In this document: positions 1 through 8,130 of the stretch, piece after piece
Layout: every line of letters begins with the position of its first letter
Position numbering within the stretch: the first letter of the stretch is position 1
Assembly: GCA_018969605.1 (NCBI GenBank)
Contig: JAGWXY010000009.1
Location: 1-47,553, forward strand
Length of the DNA: 47,553 nucleotides
Reading direction: 5' to 3'
Origin: Verrucomicrobiota bacterium
GTDB taxonomy: Bacteria; Verrucomicrobiota; Verrucomicrobiia; Verrucomicrobiales; Akkermansiaceae
Notes under the pieces: model-generated
The model's input: the letters and a program-made list of their open reading frames with translations, nothing else
Database searches by the model: none
What the model was told of the DNA's origin: nothing
Translations under genes and position numbers: made by a program

Positions 1-262
1 AAAGACAGAGGGACAGACCTTTTGTTGAGACCGGATCGCGCTCAAGTGGGCACTCGGTAGGCACTCGCACTCGAGAAGTCATTTGGGTTCTTTGAGGGCG
101 CTTTTTGTCACTCAACCTAGTAAAAATTGCTTATTTTGACCGAAAATTGGCAAATTTTGGGCTCCTTAAATCAACAAAAATCCAAGTTTGCTTCTTTTTT
201 GATCGTTTTTGATTGCAATTCGCCCGCGAATCCACCAACTTGCGCCTCCCAACCCCAATTTT
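1..262. other. upstream region of ilvB
   Basis: No gene is recognised here. The first 120 bases are GC-balanced with no credible ORF. Bases 120 to 215 are AT-rich, with runs of T and A, and probably hold the ilvB promoter and leader. A TTGACC at 136-141 resembles a -35 element, but no good -10 hexamer lies at the right distance. No leader peptide rich in Leu, Ile or Val, and no T-box-like structure, was seen. Confidence 0.4.
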
Positions 263-1990
263 ATGAGCAAATCGACCATGGACGGCGCGCAAGCGCTCAT
301 CAAGACCCTCGACGATCTCGGCATCGAGTACATTTTCGGGTATTCCGGCGGTGCCGCGATTCCGATTTTCGACGCCTTGGAGACGGTGAAGACCAAGATG
401 AAATTCATCCTCGTGCGTCACGAACAAGGTGCCGTGCACATGGCCGATGGCTATGCCCGCGCGACCGGCCGCCCCGCCGCGGTGCTCGTGACTTCCGGCC
501 CCGGTGCCGGCAACACCGTCACCGGCCTCATGACCGCCATGATGGACTCCGTGCCGATGCTCGTCATCTGCGGTCAGACCGTGACCTGGATGCTCGGCAA
601 GGATGCCTTCCAGGAGGCCGACATTTTTGGCATCACCATTCCTGTGGTGAAGCACAACTACCTCGTGAAGGAAACCAACGCGCTGCCGCGCATCGCCCGC
701 GAGGCTTACCACATTTCGACCACCGGTCGCCCCGGCCCGGTGCTCATCGATGTGCCCAAGGACATTTCGCAAGGCCCCTTCACGGGTGACATGAATGCCC
801 CGCTGCAACTTCCCGGATATCATCCGGAAACAGCAAAGGAAATTTGCGCCAAGTCGGTGAAGCAAGCCGCCGACCTCATCGCCAAGGCCAAGCGTCCGGT
901 GATTCTTGCCGGCCAAGGTTGCATGATCGCGCGCGCCGACAAGGAGCTGCGATATCTCGCAGAGACCCTCAAGGCGCCGGTCACCACCACGCTGCTCGGC
1001 AAGGGTGTTTTCCCCGAGACTCATCCGCTCTCGCTCGGCATGCTCGGCATGCACGGCACCGCCTACGCCAACAAGGCGATGATCGAGTGCGACCTGCTGC
1101 TCAATGTCGGCTCGCGTTTCGATGACCGCATCATCGGCCAACCCGCGAAGTTCTGCAAAGACGCCCAGATCATCCACATCGACATCGATCCCGCCGAGAT
1201 GGGCAAGATGATCCAACCGAATGTGCAAATCGTCGGCGACGCGAAAGCCGCGTTGGCGGAGATCAATGAAAAGATCGGATCGCTCGAAACCTCCGAGTGG
1301 CTCAGCAAGCTCGATGGCTACAAAAAGAAATTTCCGCTCACTTATAAAAAGCAAGGCGGCCTGCGCATGCAGCAGGTGATCGACGAGCTTTACGAACTCA
1401 CCGAAGGCAAGGCGATCGTCTCGACCGATGTTGGCCAGCACCAGATGTGGGCCGCGCAGTTTTACAAGAACCACGAGTCCTTCCATTGGCTCTCTTCCGG
1501 CGGCGCTGGCACGATGGGCTTCGGTTTTCCCGCCGCCATCGGCGCGCAACTCGCGTGCCCGGACAAAATGGTCATCTCGATCTCCGGCGACGGCGGATTC
1601 CAAATGACCCTCTTCGAACTGGCCACCGCGCAGCTTCACAAATTGCCGATCAAAATCGTGGTCCTCAACAACCACTACCTCGGCATGGTGCGCCAATGGC
1701 AGGAGTTGTTCTACGAGGATCGCACCTCCGGCGTCGACCTCATCGGCAATCCCGATTTCTGCAAACTGGCCGCCGCCTACGGCATCCCGTCGGTGCACAT
1801 CAAGCGCCCTGCCGACGTCACCCGCATGCTGGAAAAAGCCCTCGCCTACAACGACGGCCCGATCCTCATCCACGCGGAATGCGTCAAGACCGACAATGTG
1901 TTCCCCATGATCCCCGCCGGCGCGGCTATCGAAGACATGATCACCGAAGCGCCCAAGCAGAAGATGGCCAAACCCGTCGGTTCCACATGA
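263..1990 (+). CDS. ilvB: acetolactate synthase large subunit
   Basis: Thiamine diphosphate enzyme that condenses pyruvate with pyruvate or 2-oxobutyrate in branched-chain amino acid synthesis (575 aa, normal length). The N-terminal Pyr domain has the RHEQGA motif with the cofactor-activating Glu at about residue 54. The central domain and the C-terminal PP domain follow, the latter with GDG at 442-444 and NN at 469-470, which is the GDG-x24-NN cofactor-binding signature. A TTG at 209 would extend the frame by 18 residues, but the ATG at 263 opens the conserved [10 protein letters not shown] start, so it is preferred. ilvN follows 110 bases downstream, and the two should form the holoenzyme. 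The fold alone cannot exclude another ThDP enzyme, but the ilvN neighbour makes the call firm. Confidence 0.96.
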   Translation: MSKSTMDGAQALIKTLDDLGIEYIFGYSGGAAIPIFDALETVKTKMKFILVRHEQGAVHMADGYARATGRPAAVLVTSGPGAGNTVTGLMTAMMDSVPMLVICGQTVTWMLGKDAFQEADIFGITIPVVKHNYLVKETNALPRIAREAYHISTTGRPGPVLIDVPKDISQGPFTGDMNAPLQLPGYHPETAKEICAKSVKQAADLIAKAKRPVILAGQGCMIARADKELRYLAETLKAPVTTTLLGKGVFPETHPLSLGMLGMHGTAYANKAMIECDLLLNVGSRFDDRIIGQPAKFCKDAQIIHIDIDPAEMGKMIQPNVQIVGDAKAALAEINEKIGSLETSEWLSKLDGYKKKFPLTYKKQGGLRMQQVIDELYELTEGKAIVSTDVGQHQMWAAQFYKNHESFHWLSSGGAGTMGFGFPAAIGAQLACPDKMVISISGDGGFQMTLFELATAQLHKLPIKIVVLNNHYLGMVRQWQELFYEDRTSGVDLIGNPDFCKLAAAYGIPSVHIKRPADVTRMLEKALAYNDGPILIHAECVKTDNVFPMIPAGAAIEDMITEAPKQKMAKPVGST

Positions 1991-2100
1991 TCAAATGACG
2001 AACGGCTTCGGTGTTTGGTTGATTGAAAAATTTTTCAAATCACACCGAGGCCAAACTCCCCGTTCTTCACCCGAATCCTCCATCCGATACTTATTTTCAT

Positions 2101-2643
2101 ATGCCCAACATCGTCACCACCGACACTCCGGTGCCAGCCCCGATCATCGCCCGCGGCCCGAGCCACACGCTTTCGATCCTCGTCAACAACCAGCCCGGCG
2201 TGCTGATGCGCATCTGCCAGGTGTTCTCGCGCCGTGGCTTCAACATCGACTCGCTCGTCGTTTCCGAAGGACGCAACGCGAACTTCTCGCGCATGACCAT
2301 CGGCATCTCCGGCGACCCGCAAGGCCTCAGCCAGATCATCATGCAGGTCGGCAAGCTCATCGATGTGATCCATTGCTTCGAGCACACCTCCGCCGATTCG
2401 GTCACCAAGGAAATGGTGCTCATCAAGATCCAATGTTCGCCCGAGGAACGCTCGATGGCCCTGCAGATCACCGAACACTTCGCCGGCAAAACCGTCGATC
2501 TTACACCAACCTCGATGATCGTCATGATCAACGGCGATAGCCCGAAGGTCGACGCCGCGATCGCGATGTTCTCGCAGTTCAACATCATCGAGACCGTCCG
2601 CACCGGCAAGGTCGTGATGGCCCGCGGCGAACAGCCGACCTGA
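2101..2643 (+). CDS. ilvN: acetolactate synthase small (regulatory) subunit
   Basis: Regulatory subunit of acetolactate synthase (180 aa), expected to carry feedback inhibition by valine. The ACT domain starts near residue 20 (HTLSILVNNQPGVLMRI), with the NIDSLVV segment typical of IlvH/IlvN. The C-terminal small-subunit domain follows (MALQITEHFAGKTVDL to VMARG). An upstream in-frame TTG at 2023 would add 26 low-similarity residues. The ATG at 2101 is chosen, leaving a 110-base gap after ilvB. A terminator follows at once, so ilvBN looks like a two-gene operon. Confidence 0.93.
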   Translation: MPNIVTTDTPVPAPIIARGPSHTLSILVNNQPGVLMRICQVFSRRGFNIDSLVVSEGRNANFSRMTIGISGDPQGLSQIIMQVGKLIDVIHCFEHTSADSVTKEMVLIKIQCSPEERSMALQITEHFAGKTVDLTPTSMIVMINGDSPKVDAAIAMFSQFNIIETVRTGKVVMARGEQPT

Positions 2644-2670
2644 AATCGCGTCTGCAGATTTTTTTCAAAG

Positions 2671-2706
2671 AAGCCATTGGTGCCGCATGCGCCAATGGCT
2701 TTTTTT
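2671..2706 (+). terminator. rho-independent terminator of ilvBN
   Basis: A 13-bp stem (2671-2683 with 2689-2701, one G-T wobble) closes a 5-base loop and runs into a T tract at 2700-2706. The stem core AAGCCATTGG / CCAATGGCTT is nearly the same as that of the terminator at 4570-4608. Confidence 0.9.
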
Positions 2707-2758
2707 GCGGGCGCAAAGACCTCACGGAGGGTTTCGAAAGAATGCCATTTTTTGCAAT

Positions 2759-2792
2759 TCAACGAAATTGTCACATGACAAATTTGTAACTT
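2759..2792. promoter_or_regulatory. Pho-box-like elements upstream of the PEP-CTERM gene
   Basis: Two overlapping 7-4-7 elements are seen: TCAACGA-AATT-GTCACAT (2759-2776) and ATGACAA-ATTT-GTAACTT (2775-2792). The second has the same architecture as the two elements between pstS and phoU. Read on the minus strand it gives AAGTTAC-N4-TTGTCAT, which resembles PhoB direct repeats. The gene starts 62 bases downstream on the plus strand, so the orientation is opposite to that at pstS. PhoB binding is inferred. Confidence 0.45.
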
Positions 2793-2853
2793 TTCACCCG
2801 TTGCAAGAAACGCGCTCCGCTTGCTAAGCACCCCGCGCACTCTCTGCAACACC

Positions 2854-4545
2854 ATGAAAAAAATCATCCATCACACACTCATCACGGCATCAATTGTGCC
2901 CTTCGTCATGCCCGTTGTGGCATCGGCCCAAATTCAGTTCCTCGGCGGCGCAAGCCTTCCATACGGCGGGGAAATCGTTTCGTACTCCAACGGCCAGATC
3001 CTCACCACCAATTCCGGCAACGGCAGCCATGGCATCCAAGCCTACACACTTGGCAGCAATGGCGCGCTTTCGTCCGGCATTTCCATCGACCTCGCATCGG
3101 CCTTTGGCGGAGCTGCCAATATCAGCTCGATTTCCAGCGTGCTCGCCGATAGCCGCGGCTTCGGCGTTGCCTCGATCATACCTACAGGAAAAACATCCAC
3201 GGATCTTGGCCGCATCGCGATCTTCAACAGCTCGACGGGCTCCATCCTCAAAACACTCGATGTCGGATATCACCCGGACTCGGTGGCCATCACGCCCGAT
3301 GGATCGAAACTCATCATCACTAACGAGGGTGAATTCGTCTCGACCGCAGCCGAGGCCACCTTCGCCCGACCGGGATCGATCAGCGTCGTCGACCTCTCGG
3401 GCGTCACCTCGGTGGATAATGTTTCCAACCTCAGTAGCTCGAATGTCGCGACCTACGATTTTTCCGCAGCCAACCTTGCCACAGGCGTGAGCCTCACCGG
3501 CATCCGCGACAACACTTTCGCCGCCAACAATGCGGGCACGACCGCGCTAATGGCCAACATCGAACCGGAATACACCACCGCTTCCAACACCAAGGCCTTT
3601 CTCACGCTTCAGGAAAACAACGCGATCGCGACCTTTGATTTCGCCACCGGAAAGTTTGAGAAAATCAGCAGTTTGGGAACCATCACCCAAACCATCGACG
3701 CCTCGGATCGTGACGGCACGAGCAATACTCCATCCATCAACATCAACGACGTGGTCAAGGGCCTTCCAATGCCGGACACAATCACCCAGTTCTCACGCGG
3801 CAGCAGCACTTATCTGGTGACGGCGAACGAAGGTGATGCACGCCCTGACAATGCCGACATCGCACGGGCAAACACTGCTGGCCTAGTCGACACGAGCGAT
3901 GGCGGCAGTGGTGATCTGTACTATGCAGGCAATGTCGGCAACACCGGCATCGGCCGTCTCAACATCCTCAAGGACATGGGCAACCTCGATGGCGATGCGG
4001 GCATCGAAGAGCCCACCATGATGGGCACCCGAAGTTTCTCAATCTGGAATGCCTCGACCCACGAGCTCTTGTTCGACAGTGGCAGCATGATCGAGCAGTA
4101 CGTCGCTGCCAATGACCCGACGACATTCAACATGAACGACGGACTCACAGCCAATTTCGATACACGCTCGGATGACAAAGGCCCTGAGCCCGAGGCACTG
4201 GCCTTCGGCTCCATCGGTGGTCGCGACTATATTTTCGTCGGGGCGGAGCGACAAAACGGCATCTTCCAGTTCGACATCACCGACTTCGGAAATGTGACCA
4301 TCACCAACTACTTCAACACCACAACCAGCACCGCCGACAGTGGGGGCGCGTTCATTTCGCCCGAGTCGATTGTGTTCGTCGATAGCGCAAGCAATCCGAC
4401 TGGACAGAACTTGCTCGTGGTTGGCTATGAAGGAACTGGCAGCAACGGCTCGATCGCCGTGTTCAGCGTGGTGCCCGAGCCTCATAGCGCCTTGCTTGTC
4501 GGCATTGCTGCGGTGCTTGGTGCCGCGCGCCGCCGTCGCGTCTGA
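2854..4545 (+). CDS. secreted PEP-CTERM protein, choice-of-anchor I-like beta-propeller
   Basis: A 563-aa exported protein. It has a signal peptide (MKKIIHHTLITASIVPF to the ASAQ cleavage region) and repeated beta-propeller-like blades such as HPDSVAITPDGSKLIITNEGE. A segment around GPEPEALAFGSIGGRDYIFVGAER is typical of choice-of-anchor I family proteins. The C-terminus is a PEP-CTERM sorting tail: VPEP at 540-543, a hydrophobic stretch, then ARRRRV. Such tails are known to be processed by exosortase-type systems and to place proteins at the cell surface. No exosortase is in this window. The enzymatic role is unknown, although some family members are named alkaline phosphatase-like. The ATG at 2854 is chosen over a TTG at 2821 because it starts the signal peptide. 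The gene is monocistronic between two terminators. Confidence 0.85.
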   Translation: MKKIIHHTLITASIVPFVMPVVASAQIQFLGGASLPYGGEIVSYSNGQILTTNSGNGSHGIQAYTLGSNGALSSGISIDLASAFGGAANISSISSVLADSRGFGVASIIPTGKTSTDLGRIAIFNSSTGSILKTLDVGYHPDSVAITPDGSKLIITNEGEFVSTAAEATFARPGSISVVDLSGVTSVDNVSNLSSSNVATYDFSAANLATGVSLTGIRDNTFAANNAGTTALMANIEPEYTTASNTKAFLTLQENNAIATFDFATGKFEKISSLGTITQTIDASDRDGTSNTPSININDVVKGLPMPDTITQFSRGSSTYLVTANEGDARPDNADIARANTAGLVDTSDGGSGDLYYAGNVGNTGIGRLNILKDMGNLDGDAGIEEPTMMGTRSFSIWNASTHELLFDSGSMIEQYVAANDPTTFNMNDGLTANFDTRSDDKGPEPEALAFGSIGGRDYIFVGAERQNGIFQFDITDFGNVTITNYFNTTTSTADSGGAFISPESIVFVDSASNPTGQNLLVVGYEGTGSNGSIAVFSVVPEPHSALLVGIAAVLGAARRRRV

Positions 4546-4569
4546 TACTGCATTTCGCATCACCTCCAA

Positions 4570-4608
4570 AGAAGCCATCGGCCACACGCGCCGGTGGCTT
4601 CTTTTTTT
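4570..4608 (+). terminator. rho-independent terminator after the PEP-CTERM gene
   Basis: A 13-bp stem (4570-4582 with 4590-4602, one wobble) has a 7-base loop and is followed by a T tract at 4602-4608. Its sequence is close to that of the ilvBN terminator, including the leading CAAAGAAGCCAT. Confidence 0.9.
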
Positions 4609-4671
4609 GCACAAGAAAAATGAAACAATCCATCGACAAAGTCCCGCTGCGCGTCCCAATTTACGAGCACC

Positions 4672-5694
4672 ATGCTCAACGCCATCATCTTCCTCATCCT
4701 CGGACTTGTCCTTTTGGTTTACGCGGCCGACTACCTCGTTAAAGGCGCATCGCAGATCGCCACGGATCTTGGCATTTCACCGCTCGTCGTCGGCCTCACG
4801 GTGGTCGCCTTCGGCACCAGTGCGCCCGAGCTGGCGGTTTCCATCATGTCGGCATTCAAGGGCGAGGCGGACCTCGCGCTTGGCAATGTCGTGGGCTCCA
4901 ACATTTTCAATGTCCTCTTCATCCTCGGCATCTCGGCGTTGATTGTGCCGCTGATCGTTCATCAGCAACTTGTGCGCTTCGATGTGCCCATCATGATCGG
5001 TGCCTCACTGTTGTTGTACGGAGTCTCGCGTGATGGCAAGATTTCGCTGATCGATGGAGCGGCCCTCTTTGTTCTCGCCCTTGCGTACACCGCGTTTCTC
5101 ATCAGGCAATCGCGCAAGGAAAAGGATGCGGAGGTCATCACGGAATACGAGACGGAGTACGGCAAGCATGGGGAAAAACCCAAGTGGGCGCGCAACATCT
5201 TCTTCATCGTACTGGGTCTTGCAGGTCTCATTCTTGGGTCGCGTTGGCTGGTTGAAGGTGCTGTTTTCATCGCTCGCAACTTCGGTGTTTCGGAACTCGT
5301 CATCGGCCTCACCATCGTCGCTGCAGGCACATCGCTCCCAGAAGTCGCCACCTCGGTCATTGCCGCGATCAAGGGCGAACGCGACATCGCCGTCGGCAAT
5401 GTCGTCGGCTCCAACATCTTTAACATCCTCGTCGTGCTGGGCCTTTCATCGATCATCGCCCCTTCAGGCGTTGCCGTCGATGCCGCAGCCCTCAAGTTCG
5501 ATATCCCCGTCATGATCGGCGTGGCCATCGCCTGCCTCCCGATCTTCTTCCACAACCACATGATTTCACGCACCAACGGCGCGTTCTTTTTCCTCTGCTA
5601 CGTCGCGTATGTGGCTTACCTCATCGCTGAAGCGCGGCAAGAAGCGACCAGCACCCAGGCACCCCAAAGCTGCCCCATCTACCGCGCGGGGTGA
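4672..5694 (+). CDS. calcium/sodium antiporter (CaCA family, YrbG-like)
   Basis: Inner membrane cation exchanger of 340 aa with about ten hydrophobic segments. It has the two inverted alpha-repeats of the CaCA family: FGTSAPELAVSIMSAFKGEADLALGN with VVGSNIFN near residues 45-80, and AGTSLPEVATSVIAAIKGERDIAVGN with VVGSNIFN near residues 220-255. The acidic residue in each PE(L/V)A motif is known to coordinate the cation. A hydrophilic charged loop (RKEKDAEVITEYETEYGKHGEK) separates the halves. It stands alone between the terminator and the mraZ promoter region. Whether it carries Ca2+, Na+ or K+ cannot be told from the sequence. Confidence 0.9.
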   Translation: MLNAIIFLILGLVLLVYAADYLVKGASQIATDLGISPLVVGLTVVAFGTSAPELAVSIMSAFKGEADLALGNVVGSNIFNVLFILGISALIVPLIVHQQLVRFDVPIMIGASLLLYGVSRDGKISLIDGAALFVLALAYTAFLIRQSRKEKDAEVITEYETEYGKHGEKPKWARNIFFIVLGLAGLILGSRWLVEGAVFIARNFGVSELVIGLTIVAAGTSLPEVATSVIAAIKGERDIAVGNVVGSNIFNILVVLGLSSIIAPSGVAVDAAALKFDIPVMIGVAIACLPIFFHNHMISRTNGAFFFLCYVAYVAYLIAEARQEATSTQAPQSCPIYRAG

Positions 5695-5832
5695 GAAATC
5701 CACTGCGGCACCCGCGAAGTACACTCAGGGGCAAAAAGCTTGAAATTTGACCCTAATTTTTCGCTTGGGCGGGCCAATTTTTTCAAATTTCTGACTGAGC
5801 GGGCTGGAAAATTTAGAAAAATCGGGCAGATT

Positions 5833-5926
5833 TTGACTTGCAACCCGTTGATAATCAATCGAATAAAATTATCTTTCGGCAACCCTTATTTTTTCTTGTC
5901 GGTTGAGTGTATTTTGGTGTATTTCA
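5833..5926 (+). promoter_or_regulatory. candidate promoter and MraZ-type repeat upstream of mraZ
   Basis: The AT-rich region before the division cluster holds two tandem 10-bp units, GTGTATTTTG (5907-5916) and GTGTATTTCA (5917-5926). MraZ is known to bind short repeats with 10-bp periodicity upstream of its own operon, so these are candidate autoregulatory boxes. Possible core elements are TTGATA (5848-5853) with TATCTT (5870-5875, 16-bp spacer). A TTGACT at 5833 is an alternative -35 lacking a good partner. The assignment is weak. Confidence 0.35.
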
Positions 5927-5956
5927 CTACCACCCGAGCGTCATCCGGGTTTCGTC

Positions 5957-6409
5957 GTGAGCAGCAATTACCAGCGATACAAGGGATTCACTCCCTACAA
6001 GATGGACCCCAAGTTTCGGGTTTCTGTGCCGACGGCATGGCGCCCGGAAGCGGGGGGCGTTTTGTTTCTGCTGTTTTCCAAGGAGCATGAGATGCCTTTG
6101 GTGAAGGTGCTGAGTCATGAGGCCTACGGCGAAAAAGTTTCGTTGATCCAAAGCAGCGACAAGTCGCCGGTTGAGAAGGGCAAGTTGCTGGGCAAGTTGG
6201 CGATGTTGTGTCGCGAAGTGTCGCTCAACGAGCAGGGCAAATTGTTGGTGCCGAAGGACCTGAGCGAGAAGGCCGGCATCGAGGCCGACTCCGAAGTCGT
6301 GTTGGCCGGCCGTGGCATTCATTTCGAAATTTGGAGCAAAGCGAACTTCGAGCGAGTGCTCAACATCGAGACCCGCGAGGACGAAAGCGACGACCTTGGA
6401 ATTTTCTGA
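5957..6409 (+). CDS. mraZ: MraZ transcriptional regulator
   Basis: Double-AbrB-fold DNA-binding protein that heads the division and cell wall cluster and is known to regulate it. The first repeat contains YKMDPKFRVSVPTAWRPE, matching the family D-x-K-x-R-x-x-[IV]-P core. The second contains LNEQGKLLVPKDLSEKAGI. The GTG at 5957 gives 150 aa, the usual MraZ length, and begins just before the conserved SSNYQRYKGF segment. Earlier in-frame starts (TTG at 5903) run into the candidate operator. rsmH follows, after a 400-base stretch that is open in the rsmH frame. Confidence 0.88.
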   Translation: MSSNYQRYKGFTPYKMDPKFRVSVPTAWRPEAGGVLFLLFSKEHEMPLVKVLSHEAYGEKVSLIQSSDKSPVEKGKLLGKLAMLCREVSLNEQGKLLVPKDLSEKAGIEADSEVVLAGRGIHFEIWSKANFERVLNIETREDESDDLGIF

Positions 6410-6445
6410 TCACTCATTCATCAACCCCATCACGAGCAATCCATC

Positions 6446-6811
6446 ATGTGGCTCACATCATCCGCGCCAATCACCGAGGCGGCCTGCGCGCCGATCGGTG
6501 GAGCTCGCGGTCTGCGCTCGGTGGGGGCGTTGAAAAATTTTCCTGCCACACAAGACTCCGCGCCCGGGACGGCGAGGGGTTTTGGCAACGCAACGGATGT
6601 CCGCGCCGCACCTGGCTGGTTGGCGGCGCGGCGTCCGGGGACTTTCATGGACGGGCAACCGCGATCTCCCGGGACGGAGCATCCGGCGCCTCTTGATACG
6701 ATGGTTCGCGCGGCTTCCGGCTGGTTGTCCGCGCGGCTATCGTGGCTTTCCGAATCGCGCGATGTTTCGCGCAAAACTTCGTGTGCCGCTGCGCAGGCTT
6801 CGAGCATCGTG
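6446..6811 (+). other. open 122-codon extension in frame with rsmH, with an internal repeat
   Basis: From an ATG at 6446 the frame is open and continuous with rsmH, which would give a 447-aa protein instead of 325 aa. The extension is rich in Ala, Arg, Pro, Ser and Gly and has no known domain. It holds two units of the pattern [AS]PGT-x9-VRAA-[PS]-GWL-[AS]-AR, and the differing third codon positions in VRAA are synonymous. It could be a real N-terminal domain, a small separate peptide, or a decayed insertion that happens to be open. Family length argues for the RsmH start at 6812. Confidence 0.4.
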
Positions 6812-7789
6812 ATGAACGAGGCCAATGAGCCAAGTGAGGCGCAAGCCGAAGCACTGAACAAGGGTGGATATCACCTGCCGGTGTTGCCGACGGAGATCGC
6901 CGAGTGGATGAATGCCAAGCCTGGCGATTTCATCATCGATGCGACGCTGGGTGGTGGCGGTCACAGCGAGATGTTTCTTAAGGCCGGTGCCGAAGTGTTG
7001 GGTGTCGATCGCGATCCCGAAGCACTCGAGCACACGCGTGCAAAGTTGGCCGAATACGGGTCGCGCTTTTCGACTTGGGAGGGAAATTTTTCCAACCTGC
7101 TCGAGATCCCAGCGATCAAGGCCGGACGCAAGGCGGATGGCTTGCTGCTGGATTTGGGAGTTTCATCGCGTCAGTTGGATTCCGCCACGCGCGGATTTTC
7201 TTTCATGCGCGAAGGTCCGCTCGACATGCGGATGGGCCCATCGAGTCCGCGCACTGCAGCCGAGTTGGTGAATCAATCGAGCGAGGCCGAGCTCACGCGC
7301 ATATTGTTTGAGTTTGGCGAAGAACCGAAAGCGCGGCGCATCGCAGCGGCCATTGTGAAACAACGCGAAGTGAAACCTTTCGCCACCACGCTCGAGCTCG
7401 CGTCGTGCATCGAAACGGCGGTCGGTCGCCAAGGTCGCATCCACCCCGCGACGCGCGCGTTTCAAGCGATCCGCATGGCAGTCAACGAAGAGCTCGAATC
7501 ACTCGCTACCGCGCTGGCTGCCGTGCCGCAGGTACTCAAGCCGGGCGGCAGGCTCTTGGTGATCACTTTCCACAGCCTTGAGGATCGAATGGTGAAACGC
7601 TATTTGCGCCATCGTTCGACGCCGATGATTGACGAGCCGGGTTGGCCCGCGCCGCGTCCGAATCCCGACCTTCAGTTTGAACTCCTCGCACGCAAGGCCA
7701 TCGCGCCCGGCGCTGCGGAGATCTCCACCAACCCGCGGTCGCGCAGTTCAAAGCTGCGAGTCGCCCGCCTTCTGGAAACAAAGCCATGA
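6812..7789 (+). CDS. rsmH: 16S rRNA (cytosine(1402)-N(4))-methyltransferase
   Basis: SAM-dependent methyltransferase (MraW) acting on C1402 of 16S rRNA. At 325 aa from this ATG it is close to the family norm of about 310. HLPVLPTEI opens the conserved part, and DATLGGGGHSEMFL is the SAM-binding loop. GLLLDLGVSSRQLDSATRGFSF, the AAAIVKQRE region and VITFHSLEDRMVKRYLR are family hallmarks. The stop overlaps the start of the ftsL-like gene by 4 bases (ATGA), which points to translational coupling. The frame is also open for 122 codons upstream (see 6446-6811). Confidence 0.95.
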   Translation: MNEANEPSEAQAEALNKGGYHLPVLPTEIAEWMNAKPGDFIIDATLGGGGHSEMFLKAGAEVLGVDRDPEALEHTRAKLAEYGSRFSTWEGNFSNLLEIPAIKAGRKADGLLLDLGVSSRQLDSATRGFSFMREGPLDMRMGPSSPRTAAELVNQSSEAELTRILFEFGEEPKARRIAAAIVKQREVKPFATTLELASCIETAVGRQGRIHPATRAFQAIRMAVNEELESLATALAAVPQVLKPGGRLLVITFHSLEDRMVKRYLRHRSTPMIDEPGWPAPRPNPDLQFELLARKAIAPGAAEISTNPRSRSSKLRVARLLETKP

Positions 7790-8127
7790 ACCGTCGCCGC
7801 AACGAAACACGCACGCCCGTCTCGGTATTTGCCACCCTCATTCTTGCCGCCGCCCTCATCGCCGGCGGTGGGGTGCTCCACGCCTATTACAAAAACCGTC
7901 AGGTGCAAGCCAGCCGCGAACTCGATAAAATCGAACGCGACATTGAGCAATACCGCCTCGACATGCGCACCACCCAGATGCGCATGGACCAATTGCTCAA
8001 TCGCTTCGTGATCCGCAAACAACTCTCCGAAAATGGATCCGACCTCATCGCGATTTCCAGCGCGGTTGTCGAGGAGGTCAATCCCACTCCCGCCGACCCG
8101 CGTGCCGTCGCGTCCGCCGCACCCTGA
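7786..8127 (+). CDS. ftsL: FtsL-like cell division protein
   Basis: A small bitopic membrane protein (113 aa) with a short basic cytoplasmic N-terminus (MNRRRNETRT) and one transmembrane helix at about residues 12-35. A predicted coiled coil follows (ASRELDKIERDIEQYRLDMRTTQMRMDQLLNRF) and then a low-complexity tail. FtsL sequences diverge strongly, so the call rests on size, topology and its place between rsmH and ftsI, where ftsL normally lies. It probably forms the FtsL/FtsB-type scaffold of the divisome. It overlaps rsmH by 4 bases and precedes ftsI by 3. Confidence 0.75.
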   Translation: MNRRRNETRTPVSVFATLILAAALIAGGGVLHAYYKNRQVQASRELDKIERDIEQYRLDMRTTQMRMDQLLNRFVIRKQLSENGSDLIAISSAVVEEVNPTPADPRAVASAAP

Positions 8128-8130
8128 TTC

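Noticed and set aside
131-1873. 580-codon minus-strand ORF antisense to ilvB
   Set aside because: It mirrors a clear acetolactate synthase gene in a high-GC region and has the His/Arg/Asp-rich composition of a shadow frame.
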